From DASWJQ01 sp036397095 (GTDB lineage: Bacteria > Chloroflexota > Anaerolineae > Anaerolineales > E44-bin32), in NCBI GenBank assembly GCA_036397095.1, contig DASWJQ010000057.1:1-64000 (forward strand): 64,000 nt of DNA. The letters are read 5' to 3'. Each line of letters opens with the position of its first letter. Positions within the stretch are counted from its first letter, which is position 1. Both the position numbers and the translations under genes were made by a program. Shown in pieces: positions 8,348 through 16,833 of the stretch. The notes under the pieces were generated by a model. It did no database searches. It was not told the DNA's origin and saw only the letters and a list, made by a program, of their open reading frames with translations.

Positions 8348-11300
8348 GCGCGTCCTGGCCGACCGCTACCGGCTTACAGCCGAGTTGGGCCAAGGCGGCA
8401 TGGGGACTGTCTACCGCGCCCATGATGAGCTGCTCGACAGACCGGTGGCAGTTAAGCTTCTCACCGACTCAAATCTGGGCTCGGAGGGCCGCAACAACTT
8501 ACTGCGCGAGGCCAAGCTGACGGCCCAACTCAACCATCCCAACATCGTCACCGTGTACGACGCTGGCGAATCCGAGGGTGCTCCCTTCATTGTGATGGAG
8601 CTGGTGGAAGGCACCAGCCTGTACCAGTCACCGCCCGAATCTCTCGAGACCACCCTGACTCTGGCCAGCCAGATTTGCGCCGCCCTTGAGCACGCCCATC
8701 AACACAAGGTCATCCACCGGGACCTGAAGCCGGAGAATATCTTGGTCGGGCCCGAGGGCACCTACAAACTGATGGATTTTGGCCTGGCCCGCTCGATCAC
8801 GTCGCGGCTGACCTCGGAAGGCATTATCGTTGGCACGGTGTTCTACCTGGCGCCAGAACAAGCCATGGGCGAAGACATCGACGGGCGGGCCGATTTGTAC
8901 TCCCTGGGGGTTATGCTCTACGAACTGACGACCGGCCAGCTCCCTTTCCAGGCCGACGACCCGCTGGCCGTGATCTCCCAACACTTGCACGCCCCTGTGG
9001 TTCCGCCAAGCGCCATCCGGCCAGACCTTCCGGCCGCATTGGAGGCGGTCATCCTGCGCTTGCTGGCAAAAGATCCCCAGGCGCGCTTCGCTACCGCAGC
9101 CGAGGTTCAAGCAGAATTGGCGCGGCTGCAGGCGCAAACGCCTGCGGGGCCGTCGGCTTTGCCACCCGATGCTCGGCTCGAACAGTTGGCCCGCGGCCGG
9201 CTGGTGGGGCGGCAAGAGCAGTTCCAATCGCTGCTCGAACTCTGGCGCCTGGCGCAGGCCGGGCAGGGGCAACTGGCGATGCTTTCGGGCGAGCCAGGAG
9301 TTGGCAAGACGCGGCTGGCCAACGAAATGATCGTCGCGGCCAGAGTACACGGGGCCGTGATCTTGAAGGGTGGCTGTTACGAATTCGAGGCCAGTTCTCC
9401 TTATATGCCATTCGTCGAGGCACTTCGAGAGTGGGTCCACCAGTCTGAGGCGGCCGAACTGGCGGCTCACCTGGAAGGGTTGGCGGCCGGCCTCACCAAG
9501 CTTGCCCCCGAGGTCTCCACCAAGCTTGGCGAGTTCGAACCCCTGCCAGCGCTCAGCCTCAATGAAGAGCGCTTGCGGTTGTTTGACCATGTGGCCCGAC
9601 TCTTCCGGCGGTTGGCCGCGACCAAAGCGATGCTGGTGGTGCTGGATGACTTGCATTGGGCCGACACCGGCACCCTGCAGCTCCTTTCCTACCTGGTGCG
9701 TCACCTGGGTGACCACAAGGTGATGGTTCTGGGCTGCTACCGTGAGCTCGAACTTGACCGCGCTCACCCACTTGCCGAGGCGCTGGTAGCCTGGAACCGG
9801 GAACGTGTCGTCAGCCGCGTGTCGCTCGATCGCTTGACGATGGAGGAGACCGGTCACCTGCTGACGACTTTGTTCCAGGATGAAATCACCGACGAATTCC
9901 GCCAGGCCATTCACGATGAGACCGAAGGCAATCCCTTTTTCATCGAAGAGACCGTCAAGGCCCTGATCGCAGGCGGCAGCGTCTACCGGCAGGAAGGCAA
10001 ATGGCAGCGGGCCGCCCTCGAAGATCTGGCCATCCCCCAGAGCGTCAAGGAAGCCATCGGCCGGCGCCTTGACCGATTGGATGAAGACAGTCTCGAGGTC
10101 CTGCATGCCGCCAGCGCCCTTGGCAAGAGCTTTGCCTACACCGAGTTGGCCGCGCTGTTCCCGGACGAAGATCCATTGCTCGACTCGCTTGACCAGGCCC
10201 GCCAGGCGCAGTTGCTCGACATCGCCGGCCCCGAGTCATTCGTTTTCACCCACGACAAGATCCGCGAGGTGCTCTACCAGGAACTCAACCCCATCCGACG
10301 GCGCCGGCTCCATCAGCGCATCGGGGAGAGCCTCGAGAGCGCCATGGGTGGCAAGCCCAATGGCCGGGTGCAGGATATGGCCTACCACTTCGTCCAGAGC
10401 GGCGACCTGGCGCGCGGCATGCGATACTGCCTGCAAGCGGCCGAAGGCGCGCTTGAGGTCTTCGCTTTGGACGCTGCCTTGCAGTCCTTAGATGCCGCCG
10501 AAGACTGCGCTCGCAGCCTGGGCGACGAAGCAACCTTGGCCGTCATCCTGGTCAAGAAGGCGCGCACCCTGACATTCCAGGGTCGAAACCGGCAGGCCAT
10601 CGAAGCCACCCAAGCGGCGTTGGATCTGCCCCAGGCTTCAGGCTCACGCCTGGAAACCCTGGTTGACCTTGGCTCCTACCTGGTAGTCCTAAGCGATGAG
10701 CGGGCCCGCCCGACCCTGGAGCGGGCGCTGGACGAGATGGATGAGACCACCGACCCCAATCTGCGTTCGCTGGCGTTGACTTTGCTTGGCCGTGACTATC
10801 ACTACCGGGCCCAACATGGCCAGGCCGTAGCGCTTTATGAGCAGGGGTTGGCCCTGGTCGACCCCGACGAAGAACCGTACGCTGCCATCTCGGCCCATCT
10901 TTACTTGGCAGGCGGGCTTCAGCACCAGGCCGAGTTTGACAAAAGCAATCAACACGCCAACCAGGCGATTGATATCGGTCAGCGGCATGGACACCTTTTC
11001 GGCATTGCTGCCGGCCACGAGTTCCTGGCGGAGAATGCGGCCACCTGCGGCGATTGGCAACCGGCCATTCAACATGCCGCCGAAGATGAGCGCATTGCCC
11101 GAGAAATTGGCTCGCTGGACCGTCTCGCCTGGGCGCAATTCGCCATGGCCTGGGCGCTCCACGGGCGCGGCGATCTCGCCACCGCCGCCGAGCAGGCCAG
11201 CTGCAGCCTACAGTTGGGCCAGGATTTGGGCGAGCTGCGGCTGGCCTCCTTTGCTGGTGGGCGGCTGGGAATGATCGAAGCCGATCGCGGCAACTTCGAG

Positions 11301-11888
11301 CTCGCCGAGCCGGTGGCCGTCCAATCCCTGGAATGGGCCGAGGGCTTTGGCCAGGTTGTGCTGCTCACAAATGCCCTTACGGCGCTTGCCCTGCTCGAGC
11401 TGCGCCGGGGGGAGATCGCGGCCGCGCATCGCCATTTGGCACAGGCCGAGGATCATTATGGAGAGACCGAAAACAAGACCAGCTTCCTGCTCTGCGAACC
11501 GTTGCTGGCCGAGGTGCTCGTCTTGCTTGGCCGCGTCGACGAGGCCGGCGTGATCGTCGAGAGAGCCACAGCCTTAACCCAGCGCTGCGGCGCCCGCTCT
11601 CTTCAAGGCCAGCTTCATCGGGTTCGTGGTCTGATTCTGCTCGCCAACGAACAGCTTGAGGCCGCCGAGACCTCGCTCAACCGGGCGCTCGACCTGAGCA
11701 CCGAGCTGGGCGGGCGGCCCGAGCAGGCCAGGACACATGTGGCCCTGGCTCAGTTACGCCAGAACCAGGACCAGCCAGTCCAGGTTCGCCAGGAACTGGA
11801 ACAGGCGCTGGCAATCATGACGGAATGTGAGATGGCCCCGGAGGCCGCCGAGGTGCGAGCCCAACTCGCCGGTTTGGTTAAGGCATAA
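8340..11888 (+). CDS. Ser/Thr protein kinase with AAA-type ATPase and TPR region
   Basis: An 1182-residue multidomain regulator starting at GTG 8340. An N-terminal Hanks-type kinase is complete: glycine loop GQGGMG at about 17-22, Lys39, HRDLKPEN at 126-133, DFG at 146-148 and the APE-like YLAPEQA. An AAA/STAND-type ATPase follows, with Walker A GEPGVGKT near 317-324 and Walker B LVVLDDLHWAD near 430-440. From about residue 690 to the end it is helical with TPR-like repeats. There is no membrane segment between kinase and ATPase, so it is probably cytoplasmic. It is paired with the upstream phosphatase. The ligand sensed is unknown. Confidence 0.92.
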   Translation: MSKRVLADRYRLTAELGQGGMGTVYRAHDELLDRPVAVKLLTDSNLGSEGRNNLLREAKLTAQLNHPNIVTVYDAGESEGAPFIVMELVEGTSLYQSPPESLETTLTLASQICAALEHAHQHKVIHRDLKPENILVGPEGTYKLMDFGLARSITSRLTSEGIIVGTVFYLAPEQAMGEDIDGRADLYSLGVMLYELTTGQLPFQADDPLAVISQHLHAPVVPPSAIRPDLPAALEAVILRLLAKDPQARFATAAEVQAELARLQAQTPAGPSALPPDARLEQLARGRLVGRQEQFQSLLELWRLAQAGQGQLAMLSGEPGVGKTRLANEMIVAARVHGAVILKGGCYEFEASSPYMPFVEALREWVHQSEAAELAAHLEGLAAGLTKLAPEVSTKLGEFEPLPALSLNEERLRLFDHVARLFRRLAATKAMLVVLDDLHWADTGTLQLLSYLVRHLGDHKVMVLGCYRELELDRAHPLAEALVAWNRERVVSRVSLDRLTMEETGHLLTTLFQDEITDEFRQAIHDETEGNPFFIEETVKALIAGGSVYRQEGKWQRAALEDLAIPQSVKEAIGRRLDRLDEDSLEVLHAASALGKSFAYTELAALFPDEDPLLDSLDQARQAQLLDIAGPESFVFTHDKIREVLYQELNPIRRRRLHQRIGESLESAMGGKPNGRVQDMAYHFVQSGDLARGMRYCLQAAEGALEVFALDAALQSLDAAEDCARSLGDEATLAVILVKKARTLTFQGRNRQAIEATQAALDLPQASGSRLETLVDLGSYLVVLSDERARPTLERALDEMDETTDPNLRSLALTLLGRDYHYRAQHGQAVALYEQGLALVDPDEEPYAAISAHLYLAGGLQHQAEFDKSNQHANQAIDIGQRHGHLFGIAAGHEFLAENAATCGDWQPAIQHAAEDERIAREIGSLDRLAWAQFAMAWALHGRGDLATAAEQASCSLQLGQDLGELRLASFAGGRLGMIEADRGNFELAEPVAVQSLEWAEGFGQVVLLTNALTALALLELRRGEIAAAHRHLAQAEDHYGETENKTSFLLCEPLLAEVLVLLGRVDEAGVIVERATALTQRCGARSLQGQLHRVRGLILLANEQLEAAETSLNRALDLSTELGGRPEQARTHVALAQLRQNQDQPVQVRQELEQALAIMTECEMAPEAAEVRAQLAGLVKA

Positions 11889-11985
11889 CCTCGGAGACCC
11901 ACTTGAGCCGAATTTGTGACACGGAAGCCCTGAGTGGTCCCCCCACCTCAAGCGCTCACGCCTTTCAGACCGGACGGGTCTGGTT

Positions 11986-11991
11986 TACAAT
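11986..11991 (+). promoter_or_regulatory. -10-like TACAAT before the fatty-acid hydroxylase
   Basis: TACAAT lies 24 bp before the ATG at 12016. It sits in a 127-bp gap that separates this gene from the kinase operon, consistent with a separate promoter. No clear -35 is seen. Confidence 0.4.
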
Positions 11992-12015
11992 CAAGCCAAT
12001 GGAGACACGCAAAGC

Positions 12016-12720
12016 ATGACACAACAGTCAGCCGTCCGACAGGATCCGCCTATTCGGCTGTTTAAGTCGGATTTCCTTGAATTCTTCAGCCACATCAGCC
12101 CGCTGGCGGTCGCCGCCATTTGGGCGCCGGTATCTGTGTTCTTTCTTGGGCGCGCCGTGCTCGCCTGGCAGCCGGGTACCAGCTGGCTGCATATCCCTGC
12201 CGGCATCTTCCTCGGCTGGTTCGTATGGACCTTCGTCGAGTACACGCTGCACCGCTTTCTGTTCCACTACCATCCACGCACCGAGCGGCTCAAGCGCATG
12301 TTTTTCATGATGCACGGCGTCCATCACGCCCAACCGATGTGCCGCACGCGGTTGGTGATGCCGCCGGCGCTCAGCGTGCCGATGTCGTCCGTCTTCTTCG
12401 TGGGCGGGTATGCGCTGATCGTGGTCGGCCTGGGCGTACCCCAGTGGTTCGATCCGGTAATGGTTGGTCTGGTCGCCGGCTACCTGATCTATGATCTGAC
12501 CCACTATCAGATTCACCACGCCAACGTTACTTCCGGCTGGTTCTTCAAGCTGCGCAAGCACCATCTACGCCATCACGGCGCCTGCGATTTCATGCGCTTT
12601 GGCGTGTCGACCACGATATGGGACCACGTGTTCGGCACGATGCCGAAGGCCCCGTGCCAGGAGCTGATCAACCGGGGCTCGGGCAAGCCGGCCGATTGGG
12701 AGCCGCCTGCTCCGGCCTGA
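12016..12720 (+). CDS. Fatty acid hydroxylase / sterol desaturase superfamily membrane protein
   Basis: A 234-residue integral membrane di-iron enzyme. The histidine clusters of the superfamily are present in order: HRFLFHYH, HGVHH, THYQIHH and HHLRHHG. About four membrane segments surround them. The relatives with this spacing are fatty-acid 2-hydroxylase (Scs7-like) and carotene hydroxylase types, which need oxygen and an electron donor. None is encoded nearby, so the lipid substrate is unknown. It appears to be a single-gene unit ending in a strong terminator. Confidence 0.85.
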   Translation: MTQQSAVRQDPPIRLFKSDFLEFFSHISPLAVAAIWAPVSVFFLGRAVLAWQPGTSWLHIPAGIFLGWFVWTFVEYTLHRFLFHYHPRTERLKRMFFMMHGVHHAQPMCRTRLVMPPALSVPMSSVFFVGGYALIVVGLGVPQWFDPVMVGLVAGYLIYDLTHYQIHHANVTSGWFFKLRKHHLRHHGACDFMRFGVSTTIWDHVFGTMPKAPCQELINRGSGKPADWEPPAPA

Positions 12721-12763
12721 CCGGCGACGAAGGGGGCCCGCGGCGTCTTGGACTAGAATCCAA

Positions 12764-12801
12764 CCGGCCGGTGCATAAATGCACCGGCCGGCTCTATTTT
12801 G
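12764..12801. terminator. Bidirectional-looking terminator after the hydroxylase
   Basis: A perfect 13-bp inverted repeat (CCGGCCGGTGCAT and complement, 2-nt spacer) is followed by CTCTATTTTG on the plus strand. It sits between convergent genes ending at 12720 and 12826 and probably stops both transcripts. Confidence 0.8.
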
Positions 12802-12825
12802 CCCACAAGTTTAGCCCCGCGGGGC

Positions 12826-13731
12826 CTAGCCAGGCTGTTCGACAATGTGAATGGCGCCAATCCCCAGGTCTACGCTGCCGGTGATCATGCCGCCGGTGCT
12901 GGTGCCGGTGGAGCGGACGAAGTCACCGTCCCGCGCAAAGCCGGCCCCTACCGTAACTGCCTGCAAGCCGTCGCCGACGTTCAGCTGCAGTCCGCTGCCG
13001 GCCGGCACGCGCAGGACAACGTCGCCGATGCCTCCATCGATTTCGATTACCACGTCACGGCCAACGGGCAGGGTCACCTCGACCGTACCTACCCCAAATG
13101 AGATGTTGGCCCGGTCGAGCATCGTGCCCGCCAGATCCAACTCCTGCAGTCCGACACCCACATCGGTCTGCAATCTCAGCGGCAGACTGGAAGCTAGGCT
13201 CAGGTGCCAGACACCACGCCGGCCCGGCAGCCAGAAGTTGACACCGTTGTCCAGGTCCTGGCGGATCTCCACGTTGACGACCCCAGCCTGCAGATCGCTG
13301 GTCACAAGGATGCGTTCGTCACGCAAAGGCTCGACGATCCCGTCCACGACCAGACCATCAGACGCTTCCCCGTCGAGTTTCAGCTCGCCAACCCCCGGCG
13401 CCAGCAGCACGAAGGCTTCGTCAGCCTGGCCAACCGTCTCGGCAACGCTGACCCCGTCGATTGGTCGCTGGTCGACGTTGGCCAGCAGATACAGGCTGCC
13501 GGCGAACACACCCGCCACCAGCACGACCGCCAGAGCCGTGCCCCACACCGAGCGACGCGGGATCAGCAAATCCACCCCGGCCGCCAGCAGCAAGGCTGGC
13601 CACAGTTGCAGTGCCAGTTCCCACAGATTCCAGTCGGTGATGCCGAAGTTGTTCAGCAGCACGATGGTGCCGATCGTGACCAGCAGGATCGGCCAAACGA
13701 CCTCGCCCCGCCGGTAGTTACGCCCGTTCAT
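12826..13731 (-). CDS. LiaF-like membrane protein with beta-repeat (toastrack) domain
   Basis: Last gene of a four-gene minus-strand operon, about 301 residues. The start at 13731 has GGAGG 5 nt upstream and overlaps the PspC gene by 14 bp. The N-terminus holds two or three membrane segments with the VWPILLVTIGTIVLLNNFG pattern of DUF5668/LiaI-LiaF regions. The rest is a repetitive beta-rich domain (IGDVVLRVPAGSGLQLNV, LGIGAIHIVE) like the C-terminal domain of LiaF and cell-wall-antibiotic response proteins. In Firmicutes, LiaF restrains a two-component system. No histidine kinase is present here, so the partner is unknown. Confidence 0.72.
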   Translation of the reverse strand: MNGRNYRRGEVVWPILLVTIGTIVLLNNFGITDWNLWELALQLWPALLLAAGVDLLIPRRSVWGTALAVVLVAGVFAGSLYLLANVDQRPIDGVSVAETVGQADEAFVLLAPGVGELKLDGEASDGLVVDGIVEPLRDERILVTSDLQAGVVNVEIRQDLDNGVNFWLPGRRGVWHLSLASSLPLRLQTDVGVGLQELDLAGTMLDRANISFGVGTVEVTLPVGRDVVIEIDGGIGDVVLRVPAGSGLQLNVGDGLQAVTVGAGFARDGDFVRSTGTSTGGMITGSVDLGIGAIHIVEQPG

Positions 13732-14182
13732 CTGAGCCTCCCCGTCGCAGGATGACAACCAGGCCGCCCAGGATCAGAAGCAGCGGCCACAAGTAGTCGA
13801 AATCAAGCCAAGCCAGCCATGGGATGTCGAGGCGCCGCAAGAAGACCAGGGCGCCCAGCAGAACCAGGCTGGCGCCGATCCACGTCATCACACGCGGATC
13901 GCGCTCTTGCGCCAGGTTCTGCATTTCGGAGCGCATGGTGCGGGCCTTGTCGGCCAACTCTTCGCGGGCCTCGCCAGCGGAGTCGGCTTCAGGCACCTCA
14001 GCCGGCTCAAGCGGCAACACCACCCACAGCAGCAGGTAGAGGAAGACGCCCAGGCCATCGGCCAGTGCGAAGACGACAAAGAACAAGCGCACCAGCGTTG
14101 GTTCGATGCGCAGTTGGTGACCAATACCAGCGCACACGCCGCCCAAGACTTTGTCTGTGCGGCTGCGGAATATGCGATTCAT
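13718..14182 (-). CDS. PspC-domain membrane protein
   Basis: A 154-residue membrane protein. The N-terminal PspC domain is clear: MNRIFRSRTDKVLGGVCAGIG, then two hydrophobic stretches including YLLLWVVLPLEP. A charged linker follows (EAREELADKARTMRSEMQNL, probably a short coiled coil). A second two-helix region resembles DUF5668. PspC proteins take part in envelope-stress sensing. It sits between two LiaF-like genes in the same operon, which supports a shared envelope role. Confidence 0.83.
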   Translation of the reverse strand: MNRIFRSRTDKVLGGVCAGIGHQLRIEPTLVRLFFVVFALADGLGVFLYLLLWVVLPLEPAEVPEADSAGEAREELADKARTMRSEMQNLAQERDPRVMTWIGASLVLLGALVFLRRLDIPWLAWLDFDYLWPLLLILGGLVVILRRGGSDERA

Positions 14183-14199
14183 GGCTGCAAGCCTCCGTC

Positions 14200-14994
14200 T
14201 CAGCTGACTTTGACCGAACCGACACCGGTCTGAATGTCGATGTCAATTCGGCTGCTTGCCGTCTCATAGTCGGCGGACTGGTAGACACCAGCGGTCTGCG
14301 GGAAGCGACTCCCGTCCACCTGGATATCCGCCAGGCCGCTTTGCACCTGGATCCTGGCAGCCGTCGATGCCGGCACGCGCAACACCACCGACGACACACC
14401 CGACTCGACCCGCACCTTGGCCTGGCCTGCGACGGCCGGCAGATCGACTTCGGTCGAACTGGCGCCGGTTTTCAGAAGCAGGTTGCGGACGGCCAGCTCA
14501 GTCAATGCCAGCCGGGTCTCGCCGGCGCCGGTCTCGAGCACCAGGGTCCAATCGACTTCGGGGGTTAGCCGCAGGTCCCATTCGAAGCCGCTGCCCCAGG
14601 CAAACGGTAGGTCGAGCAGCCGGTCCGAAGGTACCGAAAGCTCGAGCTCCGTCGAACTACCGTTTCTGCGCCGGGACAATTGAACGCCGCCGGCTGCCGT
14701 GCCTTCCAGCAAGACCGCCGGCTCCTTCGATGAGCCGATAGTCAGCCGGCCAGCTCCATGCTTGATGCGCAGGGTGGCCGCGCTTTCGCCGTCCACGGCC
14801 ACCCGGACCGGCTCCCGTTCCAAGACGGCCGGCCCCGCCGACCGCCGCAGCAAGATCCAAAGCCCGGCAAAAACCAAAAGCAGCGGCCAGAACAAATCGC
14901 CAGCCGCCGCAGGCAGGAACCCCAGGTTGTTGAGCAGGAACAGAGCGCCTGCCAGCAGCAACAACCCGCCAAACAATAGTCGTCCTCGGTACAT
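14200..14994 (-). CDS. LiaF-like membrane protein with beta-repeat domain
   Basis: A 264-residue protein. Two N-terminal membrane segments (LLFGGLLLLAGALFLLNNLG and FWPLLLVFAGLWILL) are of DUF5668/LiaF type. A beta-repeat domain then has alternating hydrophobic strands (LVLETGAGETRLALTELAV, VESGVSSVVLRVPAS, QTGVGSVKVS). It is a paralogue-like relative of the last gene of the operon and sits 17 bp before the PspC gene. Role in envelope-stress response is inferred from family and context. Confidence 0.7.
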   Translation of the reverse strand: MYRGRLLFGGLLLLAGALFLLNNLGFLPAAAGDLFWPLLLVFAGLWILLRRSAGPAVLEREPVRVAVDGESAATLRIKHGAGRLTIGSSKEPAVLLEGTAAGGVQLSRRRNGSSTELELSVPSDRLLDLPFAWGSGFEWDLRLTPEVDWTLVLETGAGETRLALTELAVRNLLLKTGASSTEVDLPAVAGQAKVRVESGVSSVVLRVPASTAARIQVQSGLADIQVDGSRFPQTAGVYQSADYETASSRIDIDIQTGVGSVKVS

Positions 14995-15052
14995 CGAACG
15001 CTAGCCCCCGGGCGCAAGCCCGTTCAAATTCGCGGATACGTCGCTAACCTGG

Positions 15053-15559
15053 TCAGGCTTGGCGTCGTCCGAGCAGCGATTGGCCCAGCAGGATCAAGCC
15101 CAGCACGACGAGCAGCAAGGGCCAATAGGGGCCAAATGTCCCCAGACCGCCAAGGAAGGAGCCAAAGATGGCGAACATGATCAGGCTGATCAGGATCAGC
15201 GTGCCTCCTTCTCGCCAGCGGTTGGCCAAGGTGCCTTCGAGCGCACCCATCAAGACGATGCCGACTCCGACAAAGCCCGGGATGAGCGCCCACGCGTAGG
15301 CCCAGGACTCCCAATGGCCGGTTGCGTTCTGCCAGGCCAACAGCCCGCCAATGCCGGCGATGATGGTCGCCGGGATGGCCAGGCCGGGGGCATTGACGAC
15401 GAGACCAAGCACCAGGAGCAATACGCCGAAGCCAATCAGGATCGAGGGCCACTGAAACAAATCCCCCAAGCCTGGTATGACTTGTACGGCGAAGAACCAG
15501 GCCCCGGCCAGGATCAGGAGCAGGCCGAGCGCCAATTGAGACCTCACTTTGGTTTGCAT
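15053..15559 (-). CDS. Multi-pass membrane protein, DUF5668/LiaI-like
   Basis: First gene of the operon, 168 residues and almost wholly hydrophobic, with about five or six membrane segments. Repeating LLLILAGAWFF / ILIGFGVLLLVLGLV / YWPLLLVVLGLILLGQSLL patterns match the DUF5668-type helices seen in the three genes after it. It lacks the beta-repeat domain. The operon reads as a membrane-only module built by duplication of one helical unit. Function unknown beyond that context. Confidence 0.65.
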   Translation of the reverse strand: MQTKVRSQLALGLLLILAGAWFFAVQVIPGLGDLFQWPSILIGFGVLLLVLGLVVNAPGLAIPATIIAGIGGLLAWQNATGHWESWAYAWALIPGFVGVGIVLMGALEGTLANRWREGGTLILISLIMFAIFGSFLGGLGTFGPYWPLLLVVLGLILLGQSLLGRRQA

Positions 15560-15671
15560 AGCTGTTCCTCCGGCAGTGGTTCGTTAGTCAAGTCGTCCAC
15601 TCGCGTCAAACGGCGCTGCCACCCGGCGCGCCAGACCGCCTCCTTCCTGCTTTTTATAGTGGCATACATGT

Positions 15672-15684
15672 CAGGTGTCACCTG
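15672..15684. promoter_or_regulatory. Perfect 13-bp palindrome upstream of the LiaF-like operon
   Basis: CAGGTGTCACCTG is an exact inverted repeat around one central base, 113 bp before the operon start at 15559. The half-site CAGGTG/GGTGACA recurs upstream of the next minus-strand gene at 16393-16413, suggesting one regulator for both. The regulator is not visible in the window. Confidence 0.45.
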
Positions 15685-15762
15685 CAGGAAGTCATCCCAT
15701 CTGCAGCCTATACGCTTGTGCGTCCTCTCAAGTTGTACGCAATCGCTGCTATTGTCACAGGC

Positions 15763-16260
15763 CTAGGCCAGCAGACCTGCCACCAGCGCCGCCACCGCCC
15801 CACCGACGACGCTGAGGACCGTACCAATCAAGGCTCCGCGCGCATGGAAAGCAAAGTCACGGTAACCGGCCATCCCTTCTGTGCCCGGCAGCACCATGAA
15901 CGAGGGCTGGATCAACACCATCAGCCCATCCAGGATCAGCAGGTCGAAGATGTTGAAGGTCATAAGGACAACGAAGGCCACTACGAACCAGTCACCAAAC
16001 GACAGCGGGCTGGCAGGGATCCGGGTCAGGGCGAGAACAAGCACGCCGATCACCAAACCGAAAAACAGCACGGCAATCAGCGGCCGGTAGCGTTTGCCCC
16101 GTTCACTCATCTCCCCGTAGCGCTCACGGATATCGGGCGGGTAGTCGCCAACCCACATATCTGGTGCCAGCGCCAGGCTCAGGCCCATGACAACCAGCAG
16201 GCCCAGGCTCAGCACCAGGCCGTACAGCAAACCGTGGATGACTAGCGGTCCCAACATCAT
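15763..16260 (-). CDS. Integral membrane protein of unknown function
   Basis: I do not recognise this protein of about 165 residues. It has four predicted membrane segments (VIHGLLYGLVLSLGLLVV, YRPLIAVLFFGLVIGVLVLAL, FVVAFVVLMTFNIFDLLILD, LIGTVLSVVGGAVAALVAGLL). A charged loop, YPPDIRERYGEMSERGKRY, lies between the first two. The start at 16260 is chosen for the GGGAGG site 6 nt upstream. It is transcribed toward the LiaF-like operon but separated from it by about 200 bp. A related upstream half-site suggests co-regulation. Confidence 0.6.
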   Translation of the reverse strand: MMLGPLVIHGLLYGLVLSLGLLVVMGLSLALAPDMWVGDYPPDIRERYGEMSERGKRYRPLIAVLFFGLVIGVLVLALTRIPASPLSFGDWFVVAFVVLMTFNIFDLLILDGLMVLIQPSFMVLPGTEGMAGYRDFAFHARGALIGTVLSVVGGAVAALVAGLLA

Positions 16261-16392
16261 CAAATGCCTCCCGATGGACGGCTCAGGACGACCAGCGCCG
16301 TGTCGATGGCTGGTCCGTCTATCTCTAGATTCTAGGGCAAACGGCGTCATTTCCTACGTGCCATCCGGCTGCAATCCGGCCGCTGACGTTCA

Positions 16393-16413
16393 GGTGACAC
16401 ATGGCTTGTCACC
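16393..16413. promoter_or_regulatory. Inverted repeat GGTGACA-N7-TGTCACC
   Basis: Perfect 7-bp arms with a 7-bp spacer lie 133 bp before the minus-strand membrane gene at 16260. The preceding CAGGTGACAC matches, on the other strand, the palindrome before the LiaF-like operon. Probably an operator. Confidence 0.5.
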
Positions 16414-16489
16414 GGTGGTTGGTTGTCACTTGCCGCCGATGGGACTGGATTCGAAACTACTAAGGGACCAAGCGCCCAGCTCCAGCAAG

Positions 16490-16633
16490 TGTGCGCGGCG
16501 CCGCCGGCTGACTGGGGGAGAACCCGTCGGTCGCAGGTCTGCTTGCAAGGAAAGACTGAGGGCCAGGAGGCATGGTCAATCCGGCGCACATCCCTGCCGT
16601 CGATCTGCCCGCCCTGCCCGGGCGGCGATCGAC
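16490..16633. other. Candidate structured RNA in the gap before the molybdenum hydroxylase operon
   Basis: The 570-bp gap 16261-16833 has no convincing gene but is full of paired segments. TGTGCGC at 16490-16496 pairs with GCGCACA at 16584-16590 and would close a domain. Inside it, GAC-GGG...CCC-GTC and GTCT...AGAC hairpins can form. A strong bulged hairpin (GTCGATC...GATCGAC outer stem, GC-rich inner stem) follows at 16599-16633. On the plus strand it would lie in the leader of the operon starting at 16834; on the minus strand, in the leader of 16260. It matches no riboswitch consensus that I know. Confidence 0.35.
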
Positions 16634-16833
16634 ACCAGCCGCCGGCCCTTCACAGTCTGACCTCCTAGTGGCTACGTTCTCTTTGGGCTCATCGTGATCT
16701 CACTCCGCCGCCCAAAAACACCGCAGCCGCCGCTAGGAGGTCGCTTTATCCCAGCCAACGGCAGGCGCCGGACGATCTTTCCCGTGCCAATGGCCGCATC
16801 GTACGTCAATTTCGGCCACAGAGAAGGTGAGAC

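Noticed and set aside
8628..10106. Minus-strand frame of 492 codons inside the kinase gene
   Set aside because: Antisense to well-conserved kinase and ATPase motifs; no start signals and no recognisable domain.
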